DNA from: Hymenobacter canadensis
GTDB lineage: Bacteria > Bacteroidota > Bacteroidia > Cytophagales > Hymenobacteraceae
Direction of reading: 5' to 3'
Length of the DNA stretch: 64,000 nt
Assembly: GCF_027359925.1 (NCBI RefSeq)
Contig: NZ_CP114769.1
Coordinates: 79,070 to 143,069 of the forward strand
In this document: piece by piece, positions 14,925-23,776 of the stretch
How positions within the stretch are numbered: the stretch's first letter is position 1
How the letters are laid out: every line of letters starts with the position of its first letter
Notes under the pieces: generated by a model
Seen by the model: only the letters and a program-made list of their open reading frames with translations
Database searches by the model: none
What the model was told of the DNA's origin: nothing
Position numbers and translations under genes: made by a program

Positions 14925-17327
14925 TTAATGCACTACCCTTCTAATTTCTTCTCTGTTAGCATTACTATTAGCAGAAGATCGTATTTTTGAGTTTCCAAAT
15001 TTATAAGCCAGGTTAACTCTAACACTTCTCTGATCTTTATATGAACTATAATACTGAGGAAGACCGTTAACCGTACTCAAATATTGTGGTCGATCAGTTT
15101 TAAGGATATCATTCGCAGAGATGGTAGTCTGTATTTTTTTATTAAAAGCATTAAACTTAAATCCTGCATTAAGCGAATAATAGCTTGTAGTTACATCAAT
15201 TCCTGATAGTTCCGGAAATTGATACCACACACCCATTTCAGCGATAAGCCCTTTTTCTTCATTTATAACAATACTATTATCAATTGACAGGTATCCACTA
15301 AGCCCACTTAAACTTTTTCGAGTATTAGGAATGTATGATTCTACTGAATTGTAGTAAAGCTTTGCCTGAGCATTAATCTCAACCCACTTAAGCTGATTAT
15401 TTGTAAAACTCTCGGCAATACCGTACGAATATTTTGTTAAGAAATTCAGTGGGGTAGTAATAATATCTTTGGAATCTTGCGGAGTATAAGTTAATTGTTC
15501 GAATGCATTATTTTCGCGAGAAAAGAACAATGATGTATTTATATTCTTATTATAAATGTGATTGATTTCTAAATTATTAGTTATCGAAGGTCTAAGGAAT
15601 GGATTACCAACACTATATATCTGTGGAGTATTAAACCATTTGAATGGACTTAGTGCCCAATATGCTGGTCTGTTTATTCTTTTTCCATAACTGAACGCTA
15701 ATTCGTTCGCTTTGCCAACTTTATATGTTACATAAGCCGTTGGAAATATCTTGTTGTAAGTATACTTATTGACTTCTCCGCTAATTTCAGACTTTCCAAT
15801 CGCTTGGGTCAATTCGTTCCGAAGCCCTAATTGAATTTCTAGATTATTTATCTTCTTAGAAGCACTCGCATAAAATGCTTGAACGTTCTCATCATATTTG
15901 AAAATATTTCGCAAGCTATTATCTATGATGTATTGGTTGTCTATTTGATTATAGAACAGTAAATCACTTTCGCTTGAAACACTGCTTAGCTTGCTGCCAA
16001 AAGATAAATCCGCAAATTTTACTGGCAATATGAAATCCACCTTAGCACTAATAACTTTAATTTTTTCACTACCCGAATTCAAATAATTACTCTCCTCGTT
16101 ATTCCCATTTACAAGTCTATTGGAAAAATATCGACTGTTATTATCCGCATTATCAAGTACATCAAAGTTTAATTTTAGCTGCTTACCTAGCGAATCAATA
16201 AGCACGTTATAATGTAAGTTAACGGTATTATATCCTGTCTTCCTTACTCTATTTGCGATAGTATTTATAGTTGAATCAGCACTTTCTCCTTTATTTCGGT
16301 AGGATATTCTACTATTTTCTGAAATTTCTGGACTACTTTTACTAGCCAAATATTGAATTCCAATAGTTGATTTTTTATTTATTTTATAATCTATAAATAA
16401 CCTGGCACTCATGTTCTTATTAAAAACAGTTGAGTTTCCGTTTTTTGAATAGTACTGATCATAGAGTTCTATGTTTTGTTGATCAGTTATCCTGAATGAT
16501 CCTTCACCTACATTAATACTACTTGCTATAGTTACTTTATTTTTTTGAAAATTTACACCAATATTCCCCCCCAATCGGCTATAAGTTGCCTGAGTATTAC
16601 TTGCTCCAATAACTACGCTATAGGAGTCCTTTAGTGGATTTTTAGTTTTAATATTTATTAACCCACTATTACCTTGTGCTTCATATTGAGCAGGAGGGGT
16701 AGGAATAACTTCAATCGATGATATATCATCAGACTTGATAGATTTCAGAAATGCTGTCAAATCGTCGCCGGATAAGTAGACTAACTTGTCGTTAATCATC
16801 ACGGCTGCTTTACTTTTACCTATAATACCGACTTCACCATTTCTCACTCTTAGTGATGGGGTCTTTTGAAGTAGCTCTAAAGCATCACTCCCATTAGAAT
16901 TAATACTATTTTCAACATTATAGATGAGACGATCTATCTTTCTTTCTACTAATTGTTTTCTACCTTTAATCACAACTTCTCTCAGCGCTGTGACTGCTTT
17001 AGTAAACTGACTTTTAATTATAGTATCCTTACTCAAAGTAATATTAAATTGCATTGGATCGTATCCCAAATACAGAATTTTAATTTTATAGTTTTTGTTT
17101 AATTCGCCTTTAAATTCATAACCTCCATTTGCACTCGTATAAATAACTTGCTTTTCTATACTATCTTGATAAATTATTACATTGGCATATTCTAGTGGTT
17201 TATAAACTTCATCTGTAACATTGCCCTTAATGATTGGATTATAATTTTGCCCAAAAGAATTGACACTAGCTACGATGAAAAAAATTAACATCAGTAGTTC
17301 TTTCCTCTGTTTCAATTTATTTTTCAT
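14925..17327 (-). CDS. TonB-dependent-receptor-like outer-membrane beta-barrel protein
   Basis: The 800-residue protein has a signal peptide (MLIFFIVASVNSFGQ), an N-terminal CarboxypepD_reg-like domain (IIKGNVTDEVYKPLEYANV), a plug-like region (SDALELLQKTPSLRVRNGEVG ... IEVIPTPPAQYEAQGNSGLI) and a long C-terminal barrel ending LAYKFGNSKI. It belongs to the 'outer membrane beta-barrel family' related to TonB-dependent receptors. It lies upstream of the precursor array in the same direction and shares the low-GC composition. A role in product passage across the outer membrane, or uptake of the product, is possible but inferred from position only. Confidence 0.8.
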   Translation of the reverse strand: MKNKLKQRKELLMLIFFIVASVNSFGQNYNPIIKGNVTDEVYKPLEYANVIIYQDSIEKQVIYTSANGGYEFKGELNKNYKIKILYLGYDPMQFNITLSKDTIIKSQFTKAVTALREVVIKGRKQLVERKIDRLIYNVENSINSNGSDALELLQKTPSLRVRNGEVGIIGKSKAAVMINDKLVYLSGDDLTAFLKSIKSDDISSIEVIPTPPAQYEAQGNSGLINIKTKNPLKDSYSVVIGASNTQATYSRLGGNIGVNFQKNKVTIASSINVGEGSFRITDQQNIELYDQYYSKNGNSTVFNKNMSARLFIDYKINKKSTIGIQYLASKSSPEISENSRISYRNKGESADSTINTIANRVRKTGYNTVNLHYNVLIDSLGKQLKLNFDVLDNADNNSRYFSNRLVNGNNEESNYLNSGSEKIKVISAKVDFILPVKFADLSFGSKLSSVSSESDLLFYNQIDNQYIIDNSLRNIFKYDENVQAFYASASKKINNLEIQLGLRNELTQAIGKSEISGEVNKYTYNKIFPTAYVTYKVGKANELAFSYGKRINRPAYWALSPFKWFNTPQIYSVGNPFLRPSITNNLEINHIYNKNINTSLFFSRENNAFEQLTYTPQDSKDIITTPLNFLTKYSYGIAESFTNNQLKWVEINAQAKLYYNSVESYIPNTRKSLSGLSGYLSIDNSIVINEEKGLIAEMGVWYQFPELSGIDVTTSYYSLNAGFKFNAFNKKIQTTISANDILKTDRPQYLSTVNGLPQYYSSYKDQRSVRVNLAYKFGNSKIRSSANSNANREEIRRVVH

Positions 17328-18239
17328 TGCATTTTCATTTAACTATGCTGAACTATTTAAACCAATTAACCGGTATTAGTGACATCTATACTCGAAATTT
17401 GTCAGGAATTTTCTGTGAACTCATTTCGCAAACGTCCTCCCGTATTTATATTGAATTCAATACTCATCGGCTTATTCATTTAAATCATTCAACGTTATCT
17501 TTTCCCCTTGTATCTGTAACAAACTTACTTTAGTCCCTTGGCCGTAGAAAGATTATTACACCAACTGGACATTCGTATGGACGAACGCACGTGGATGCAG
17601 CCGAGCGGTCTGAATATCCAGCTAGTAAAGTCCGAGCAAGTCAAGTCTATCAAAGCACAGATTTGCGCACAATACTCTGACAATCAATTACTTGTATATT
17701 AATTTGTTGCGCTATTGGAACGAATACCGTTCCTTCCCTGACAAATGGAGTTGCTGTAGCTATTGATCTGCGGAATCACAGGCGTAAGCTGAGACGAGCT
17801 GTAGCCGCCAGCTTGGGTTTTGGAGCTGTTGGCGCATAACTACTGCTACATAATGCTGACCAAGCCTTCCCTGCAGTGATGAGCACATTCCCGTATTCTT
17901 AGTGCAAGCGTACTTATCGGGGAAGTGGTGCTTGAATAAGCTTCGTCAAAAAAGCAATGTTGAGTAACCCAGGAGTTGTCTACACGTTAGGCGTTGCCGA
18001 CCTCTACGAATTACCTCCTCAATGCATGGACCAGTTAAGGGTACCTAACAAAACTGGGGTTTGTATATAGGAGCTATGGCAAAACCACTGGTTTAAGATG
18101 AGTTTTAGATCTTGGTAGCGCCGTTGCTACCGCCGGCCGCTGCGCACCCGAAAAGAGGCCGGCCGCGGGTAGGAAACCGCGCTGCGCTAACAGGTATCCT
18201 ATTCGCGTTACGCAGCAGTATTCCGGGATAAATGCTGCC
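17328..18239. other. Intergenic stretch between the graspetide island and IS remnants
   Basis: No convincing gene. A 41-codon plus-strand frame (17577-17702, MDERTWMQPSG...) could be a gene scrap. Composition returns from AT-rich to GC-rich over this interval, so the right boundary of the island probably lies here. It also holds the 5' region of the outer-membrane protein gene. Confidence 0.35.
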
Positions 18240-18852
18240 GGCCGAAATGGACTGCGGGTGGGGCATGACCTCTTGGCGCCACCCACGTGCCTGGCACAAG
18301 GCCGGGGTTGTGGCAGCGTCTGCACCAGGTGTTGCAAGACCAACTTAACGTGGCCAGACAACTCGATTGGTCCTGTGCCAGCCCAGACGCGCCAAGCATT
18401 CCGGCTGCAAAAGCGGGGCTTAAACCGGGCCGAATCTGATGGATTGCGGCAAGCCGGGCACCAACTGCCACCTGCTCGTTTACCGCCGTGGCACGCCGCT
18501 AGCGGTGCAGTCGAGTAGGGCTAACCAGTACGAATCGACTGTATTCAACACGTTGCTGGATGCGGTTGAGCCCGTATGCCAGGTGCGCGGCCGCCCGCGC
18601 AAACGCCCTACCAGACTGCATGCGGAAAAAGGCTACGACTACTGTAAGTGCCATCCAGCGCTACGCAGCCGCTGCATCGAGTCGAGCGAGCGCGTGGGGT
18701 GCCACCGCTGGGTGATCGAGCGGATCTTCGCTTGGCTCAACCGCAACCACCGTCTGCGCATGCGTTACGAACGCCGCGACGACATCCACCTGGCCTTCAC
18801 TAAGCCTACCTGTGCCCTCATTAATCTTAAGGCATGCATCAGGTTTACTTAG
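18240..18852 (+). pseudogene. Decayed IS5-family transposase
   Basis: The final frame contains LHAEKGYDYCKCHPALRSR and ESSERVGCHRWVIERIFAWLNRNHRLRMRYERRDDIHLAF, the IS5/IS1031-type C-terminus. Upstream pieces GMTSWRHPRAWHKAG and WQRLHQVLQDQL fall in other frames with stops. The copy has several frameshifts and is dead. Confidence 0.75.
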
Positions 18853-19640
18853 TTACTCTAAGTCCCGAAAGCGCGTGGCCGTGTACTGGCTGCCCTGGTC
18901 GGAGTGCACGGCGAGCCCGGGTGCGGACTGGCGCACAGCCAGCGCCCGGCGCAACGCTTCGTGAACCAAGTCTTCGGGCATCGCCAGAGCGCATGTCCCA
19001 GCCCACAATTTTTCGCGATTAGGCGTCCTGCCAGCTGGCCAACTAGAGCCAGCCGCCGCCCTGTTTGGGCAGGCACGTGATGTTGCCTACCAGGACCTGG
19101 TTAGGGGCCGTGGGGGCCGGCTGGACCAGCAAGCGGTTAACCGCCACGCGCCTGCCGTGACCCCAGGTAGCGGTAGTGCGAGGTACAAACAGCGGGGCTG
19201 CTGGGCGCGCAGTAGCTGCTTAGGTCTACCTGCAGCACCGTGCAGAGCGCCCGCACCGGCACAGCTGCGCGGTGCTGGTCAATGAAGCAGTAGCAGCTCA
19301 CGGAGTTTCGCGGTTGAAGATGGCCAAGGCTTTTTTTAATATGACCAATTCGCGCTGCAGACGCTGGTTCTCGGCCCGCAGTGCCCGCCATTCCGAGTCG
19401 CGGGTCTGCTCCACGCTACCCGCTGCCACAACGGTTTGTTACTGCTGCCGGCGGTAGCGCAGCTTCTTGCTGATGCCCAACTGCCGGGCCGCCGCTTGGG
19501 GCGAGTGGCTTTTGCCGGCCAGACGCAAGGCTTCGGTCTTGGATGCATCGTCGTATTTGCGCCGCTTATCCGGCTTGCTGACGTGCAGAGATGTTGCCAT
19601 GACGGCAGGAAAATACGTCCTTATTCCGTCCAGCCTCACT
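18850..19640 (-). pseudogene. Decayed IS3-family element (orfA and orfB remnants)
   Basis: On the minus strand, orfA survives as KRRKYDDASKTEALRLAGKS then HSPQAAARQLGISKKLRYRRQ (19640-19439). Downstream pieces MPEDLVHEALRRALAVRQ, APGLAVHSDQGSQYTATRF come from an IS3-type orfB integrase. Frames are broken and large parts are missing. The remnant separates the lan-type genes from the graspetide island. Confidence 0.7.
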
Positions 19641-19679
19641 AGACCACCTCATAATAGTCTCCACATCCTGGGAGCTTTC

Positions 19680-20930
19680 CTATAACATGAACTCTTGCCA
19701 GTCAAGCTCCTGCTCTGTAAGGGAGGATAGTAACACAAGTCCAACGCCCATTAATCCTTGACGCAGGTCGTCAACTGGCAATACCTCAATACCAGCTGCC
19801 AATTCTTGCCGGACTAGCTTCAAGGTTTGGTCTAGCCAGGAGTGATACCCTTGCTTGTATGCTGGATGGCCACTTAACTGATAGAGCTTCCGATACAACA
19901 TCACTACTCCAGCTGCGCCCCGGTCAAACTGCGCGCAAACTATGCCCGTAGTGCAGCTCGTAGTTCGCAGCAAAGTACTGAGCCCAACTAACTCCGCAAT
20001 CTTCGCTAATTCCGCATCCTTGAGTAAATCATGGGCCTCGTACAACACCCAAGCTTGTCCTAAGTCGCCCTGATGCCAGTTCATTTCCGCACTATAGCTG
20101 ATCTGTCCCGTAGCTTTGCAGAAGTGGTCCGGAAAAATTGAATATCGGCATTCCCCAAAGTCAACTGCCTGTCGTAACGGCAGTAGTGTTAGAATCCCGT
20201 CCCGGACTTTTTGCTGGGTATGGGAATCCGATAGACCTTTTCGGCACAACCTCACCAGCAATAGAAGTTCACCTGCTTGTCCCGACGTCAGTCCAAGTAG
20301 TATAGGATCTGCCTGCTCCAGCTGGGCACATAAAGGCAGCAGTAATTGAATGTTTCCCCGGATGCCTTCATCATCTAGGCGTAAGCTGAAGTAGCGAAGA
20401 ATTGAGAAGATGCGCGCACGGTTGGCCGCCGCGGGAAATAGCATCAGGCATTCCTGTAATAAATTCTGATCATGGGCACGAAGAACCGTTTGGATTCGCT
20501 GAGCTACTACAGGCTGTTGCACCCTAAGCCGTGGATAGAGCCACGCCAGCAAAACCAAATGCTCATTCTCTATTTTCAACGGGGAATAACTTAAATAATC
20601 AAGGATTTGTACGCCCATCTTTTGGATAAGAACAGCATCCTGCTTCTGCCCAAAAACGGTGTGAACGCAATATTGATAACAAGTAGAACTAAGTAATTGC
20701 AGCAGCGTGACACCCTCCCGGTTCCGCTCTATAAGCAGCGAATGTAGGAGCTGCCAACCCTGCATAACGTTTATTGGCAACTGGTACACAACGTCTATTG
20801 AGGAAGATCCACTGAGTGGAGGTAAAGAAAAGATTGCATCCTGCGCCTGATGATAAAATCCACAACGACAGCTTGTTGACAACAAGCTGTCGTTGTGGGT
20901 GCCCAGGTTAGCCGCAAGGCAGTGAAGCAA
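19680..20930 (-). CDS. LanC-like protein lacking the zinc ligands
   Basis: The protein is of normal LanC length (416 residues from the first ATG) and has the family's repeated helix-G-x-G segments: GLTSGQAGELLLLVRL, MNWHQGDLGQAWVL, FDRGAAGVVMLYRKLY and RQGLMGVGLVLLSSL. In active LanC cyclases the second is W-C-x-G and the third is C-H-G, and these three residues bind zinc. Here they read W285-H286-Q-G and D336-R337-G, so all three ligands are changed. The true start is uncertain: the first 25 codons overlap a strong hairpin, and ATG at codon 56 or a GTG/TTG start after the hairpin are alternatives. It lies downstream of the Cys-free precursor in the same direction. It may be a non-catalytic or repurposed cyclase. 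Confidence 0.75.
   Translation of the reverse strand: MLHCLAANLGTHNDSLLSTSCRCGFYHQAQDAIFSLPPLSGSSSIDVVYQLPINVMQGWQLLHSLLIERNREGVTLLQLLSSTCYQYCVHTVFGQKQDAVLIQKMGVQILDYLSYSPLKIENEHLVLLAWLYPRLRVQQPVVAQRIQTVLRAHDQNLLQECLMLFPAAANRARIFSILRYFSLRLDDEGIRGNIQLLLPLCAQLEQADPILLGLTSGQAGELLLLVRLCRKGLSDSHTQQKVRDGILTLLPLRQAVDFGECRYSIFPDHFCKATGQISYSAEMNWHQGDLGQAWVLYEAHDLLKDAELAKIAELVGLSTLLRTTSCTTGIVCAQFDRGAAGVVMLYRKLYQLSGHPAYKQGYHSWLDQTLKLVRQELAAGIEVLPVDDLRQGLMGVGLVLLSSLTEQELDWQEFML
20861..20897 (-). terminator. Perfect 18-bp hairpin between precursor and lanC-like gene
   Basis: CACAACGACAGCTTGTTG and its exact complement are separated by one base. On the minus strand the stem is followed by GATTTTATC. It lies about 100 bases after the precursor stop and inside or just before the lanC-like gene, where class I lantibiotic operons often carry a partial terminator. 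Confidence 0.7.
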
Positions 20931-20993
20931 CCACGCGATTAAAGGCAGAATTAGGACTGTGCTCTCATCACTTTGCGTAGTAAAGCCAGTTTT

Positions 20994-21125
20994 TTACAAG
21001 AAAGTAATCTCCGTAACGGTAGCAACGGAGGTAGGGGCCGTTGCAGAACCATGAGCAGCCTTCTTGAATCGGGTAACAATAGTCTTCGTGAATTGAAACT
21101 TGGGGTTATTATTCGCGTTTTTCAT
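20994..21125 (-). CDS. Cys-free lanthipeptide-type precursor peptide (43 aa)
   Basis: The frame runs from ATG (21125) to TAA (20994) and has no longer competitor. The leader contains KFQFTKTIVTRFKK, resembling the K-[LF]-x-[LF]-x-K-x-T-I leader box of Bacteroidota class I lanthipeptides. The C-terminal part, GSATAPTSVATVTEITFL, has seven Ser/Thr and no Cys. It is preceded by a TAnnTTTG-type promoter and followed by a hairpin and the lanC-like gene, and a LanB dehydratase lies 2.7 kb away. It is most likely the LanB substrate. Without Cys it cannot form lanthionine by itself. Not a chance frame: leader, promoter, terminator and neighbours all agree. Confidence 0.75.
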   Translation of the reverse strand: MKNANNNPKFQFTKTIVTRFKKAAHGSATAPTSVATVTEITFL

Positions 21126-21174
21126 CAGATTCTATTGTTTGAAGAAATATGGATAGAAATGCGTTTGACTTGAA

Positions 21175-21205
21175 CAAACGTAGATGATTGGTAAAATTTA
21201 CTAAA
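21175..21205 (-). promoter_or_regulatory. Putative Bacteroidota sigma-A-type promoter of the precursor/lanC operon
   Basis: On the minus strand TACGTTTG (21182-21175) matches the -7 consensus TAnnTTTG. TTTA (21205-21202), one base from TTTG, lies 19 bases upstream. It sits 50 bases before the precursor ATG. Confidence 0.55.
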
Positions 21206-21589
21206 AACTGTTACACCAATCCCCCTATTAGATAGACCAACCCTGCTTTTCTTGCATTTTGAAGCAGTACCGAATCTGCCCCCCCCCCCGCCCGTATGGA
21301 TGCAATGCACGGGGCTAGCGACCAGGGAGGGCTTGATAGCCTGGAAACAGAATATCCAGGCAAATTGGAGGTTCTGGCGATCTAAAAGCTCCCCAGAACC
21401 TCCCGGAGCAAAAACCTTATGCCTACGCCCGCAGGATGGCTAACAAGTAGCTCATTGTTGCTTTCGACTGCATCAGACAAGGTGCCTTTGCCGAGCCACC
21501 GCGGGCCACGCGCGTAATGGGCAGCAGATTATTGAGCCGAGTACTGAAGATGCCATCCTGTAAAGTCCGCCCCGTGCTGACTGACGACT

Positions 21590-21880
21590 TAGGGTATTTT
21601 CCTGGGCAGCTGCACCGGTGAATTGGTGGTTTCCGGGCGATTACTGCTTGACCCGCAGCTGCTGCTGCTTCACTTCAACGCGCCGCGCCGCTTAGTTGAC
21701 TCGCCCACTACTAACGGCAAAGTCGAGCGCTTCAACTGGCTCCTGAAGGCAACCATCATTCGGCGTTGAACAAACTATAGTCCCGGTCAAAGAGCACCCA
21801 CAAGCCTGTCTACTGTTCTACGATCACGCCAAGCAGCAAGGATACCGATGCGGGTTGACGCCACGCGAATTTTTCTGTGC
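21590..21880 (+). pseudogene. Fragment of an IS481-type integrase gene
   Basis: One frame reads HFNAPRRLVDSPTTNGKVE then RFNWLLKATII, typical of the last part of the IS481 integrase core (NGKVER box). A shifted frame continues FYDHAKQQGYR ... LTPREFF. There are stops between and no N-terminal part, so it is dead. Confidence 0.65.
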
Positions 21881-21996
21881 CTAATGGCATAACCGCCTAA
21901 TTAGCTTCCCTTGTAACCCGCCCCAACTAAGTTCGGGGCTATGCTGCTAGTAGAGTGAACGTCCATATTTGATAGTTTAGCACTTACTTTCACTGT

Positions 21997-23040
21997 ATGA
22001 GAAATAGTGCTATAAAACTTAAGCCAATCCTGCTTCACTCCATGGCTTGGGTTGGCTTCATCATATACGAACTACTCATCGGAATTGCGATTCGCCCCGC
22101 ATCGATCAGCCTGCTCGAAACAGGGATGGGATTTTGTATTAATGCGACACTGTTTTACACCAATTGCTTAGTACTAATGCCCTGGCTTTTTGCCCGGCGG
22201 CGCTATGTGCTTTACTTCCTCTCCCTTGTAGGACTATTAGGGTGCTTCATTGTGATACGACATATCCTTAGGGTTGATGTCTTTCCGTTGTTGGGCATCC
22301 CCGTAGCCACCCCCATAGTTTCGCTAAGGATCTTCATTGCCGAATCACTTTACCGGGGCATGTACTTTTTGTTGCCAAGTATTGGCTATTGGTTCGCGCG
22401 CAATACTATCCAATTGGAACAGCAAAAACGCGAGCAGGAGCATGAGTTGCGAGTAGCCGAAAAGAGCCTGATGGAAGCCAATTTATCGTTTCTAAAGAAT
22501 CAGATCAACCCACACTTCTTATTCAACTCACTTAACTTTCTTTACGCTCAAGTGTATCAGTATTCTGAACAGACGGCTAAAGGCATTCTGTTACTGTCAG
22601 ATATAATGCGTTATGCACTGCAGGAGGACGACGACAATGGCAAGGTGATGCTGAACAAAGAAATTCAACACCTTCACAATTACATTGCTATCAATCAGTT
22701 ACGATTCAACAATCAACTTCAGGTACAGTTTGAAGTCCGTGGCAACTTGCAGTTCATGATGATCCTGCCACTGGTCCTAATTACATTCGTAGAGAACTGT
22801 TTCAAGCATGGAGAGCTATCAGACCCGCGTAATCCGCTGTTGATTCAACTCAGCATAGTCAATAACCAACTAACTTTTCACACCCATAACATGAAACGTA
22901 ACGGTCCCAAGGAAAAATCAATGGGCATCGGCTTGGCCAACACCAAGCATCGGCTTGAATTGACATATCCAAACCGCTATACTTTGACTATAAACGATGA
23001 GCAGAATCACTATACTTGCCATCTTACTATTGCCTTGTAA
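21997..23040 (+). CDS. LytS/YehU-type sensor histidine kinase
   Basis: The 347-residue protein has four hydrophobic segments in the first 135 residues, a short coiled coil (about 137-165) and a His_kinase domain with phosphoacceptor His173 in NQINPHFLFNSLNFLY. The ATP-binding part has ITFVENCFKHG and GIGLANTKHRLEL. It is translated just ahead of its LytTR regulator (3-base gap). Position between precursor/lanC-like and lanB genes suggests it senses an envelope or peptide signal for this locus; this is inference. Confidence 0.88.
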   Translation: MRNSAIKLKPILLHSMAWVGFIIYELLIGIAIRPASISLLETGMGFCINATLFYTNCLVLMPWLFARRRYVLYFLSLVGLLGCFIVIRHILRVDVFPLLGIPVATPIVSLRIFIAESLYRGMYFLLPSIGYWFARNTIQLEQQKREQEHELRVAEKSLMEANLSFLKNQINPHFLFNSLNFLYAQVYQYSEQTAKGILLLSDIMRYALQEDDDNGKVMLNKEIQHLHNYIAINQLRFNNQLQVQFEVRGNLQFMMILPLVLITFVENCFKHGELSDPRNPLLIQLSIVNNQLTFHTHNMKRNGPKEKSMGIGLANTKHRLELTYPNRYTLTINDEQNHYTCHLTIAL

Positions 23041-23043
23041 ACT

Positions 23044-23775
23044 ATGATTTCTTGTCTAATCGTGGACGATGAACAGGGAGCGATAGATATTCTACGCACG
23101 TTTATCGAGAAAACCCCTTTCCTGAGTCTGCAGGGTAGCACAACCAATCCTATTGAAGCTCTAAGTATAATTCAAAACCAGCCGGTAGACCTGCTGTTTC
23201 TGGATATACACATGCCTCAGCTTTCGGGTCTTGACTTTATGCGCCTACTGAAAGGCCATACCAAAGTTGTTCTTACCACTGCCTACAATGAGTTTGCTGT
23301 CGACGGATTTGAACTGGAAGCCTTGGACTATTTGCTCAAGCCCATTGCATTTGAGCGATTCCTGAAGGCTGCTCAAAAGGCTCTTAACGTCGCTATGGAG
23401 CCTTCTTCGCACTGGCAGGTAGCCGAGAAGAAAGATGATTATATCTTTGTTAAGACGGAGAGCAAAGGCAAGATGACCAAGGTTAACTTCGATGAAATCG
23501 TATTTGTGGAAGGCATGAAAAACTATCTTTCCATTAATACTTATGAAGATCGAATTGTCACGCTACTCAATATGAAGGACTTAGAAGACCGGTTACCTTC
23601 CCAACAATTTATGCGCGTGCATAAATCTTACATTGTGGCTTTAAACAAGATTAAGGCGCTCGACGGCAACCAGATATTGTTCAAGAACATAAAAGCCTAC
23701 GTGCCATTAGGGGAAACCTACCGTAATGCCTTTTTCGAAGCCTTAAATGAGAAGATGATGGGCGGCAAGAAGTGA
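23044..23775 (+). CDS. LytTR-family response regulator
   Basis: The 243-residue protein has a receiver domain (acidic pocket D8/D9, phosphoacceptor Asp54 in LLFLDIHMP, Thr in VVLTTAYNEFA, Lys in DYLLKPI). A LytTR DNA-binding domain follows from about 140 (FVKTESKGKMTKVNFDEIVF ... QFMRVHKSYIVALNKI). It is the partner of the kinase at 21997. Its stop is one base from the stop of the convergent lanB gene, with no room for a separate terminator. Confidence 0.9.
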   Translation: MISCLIVDDEQGAIDILRTFIEKTPFLSLQGSTTNPIEALSIIQNQPVDLLFLDIHMPQLSGLDFMRLLKGHTKVVLTTAYNEFAVDGFELEALDYLLKPIAFERFLKAAQKALNVAMEPSSHWQVAEKKDDYIFVKTESKGKMTKVNFDEIVFVEGMKNYLSINTYEDRIVTLLNMKDLEDRLPSQQFMRVHKSYIVALNKIKALDGNQILFKNIKAYVPLGETYRNAFFEALNEKMMGGKK

Positions 23776-23776
23776 C

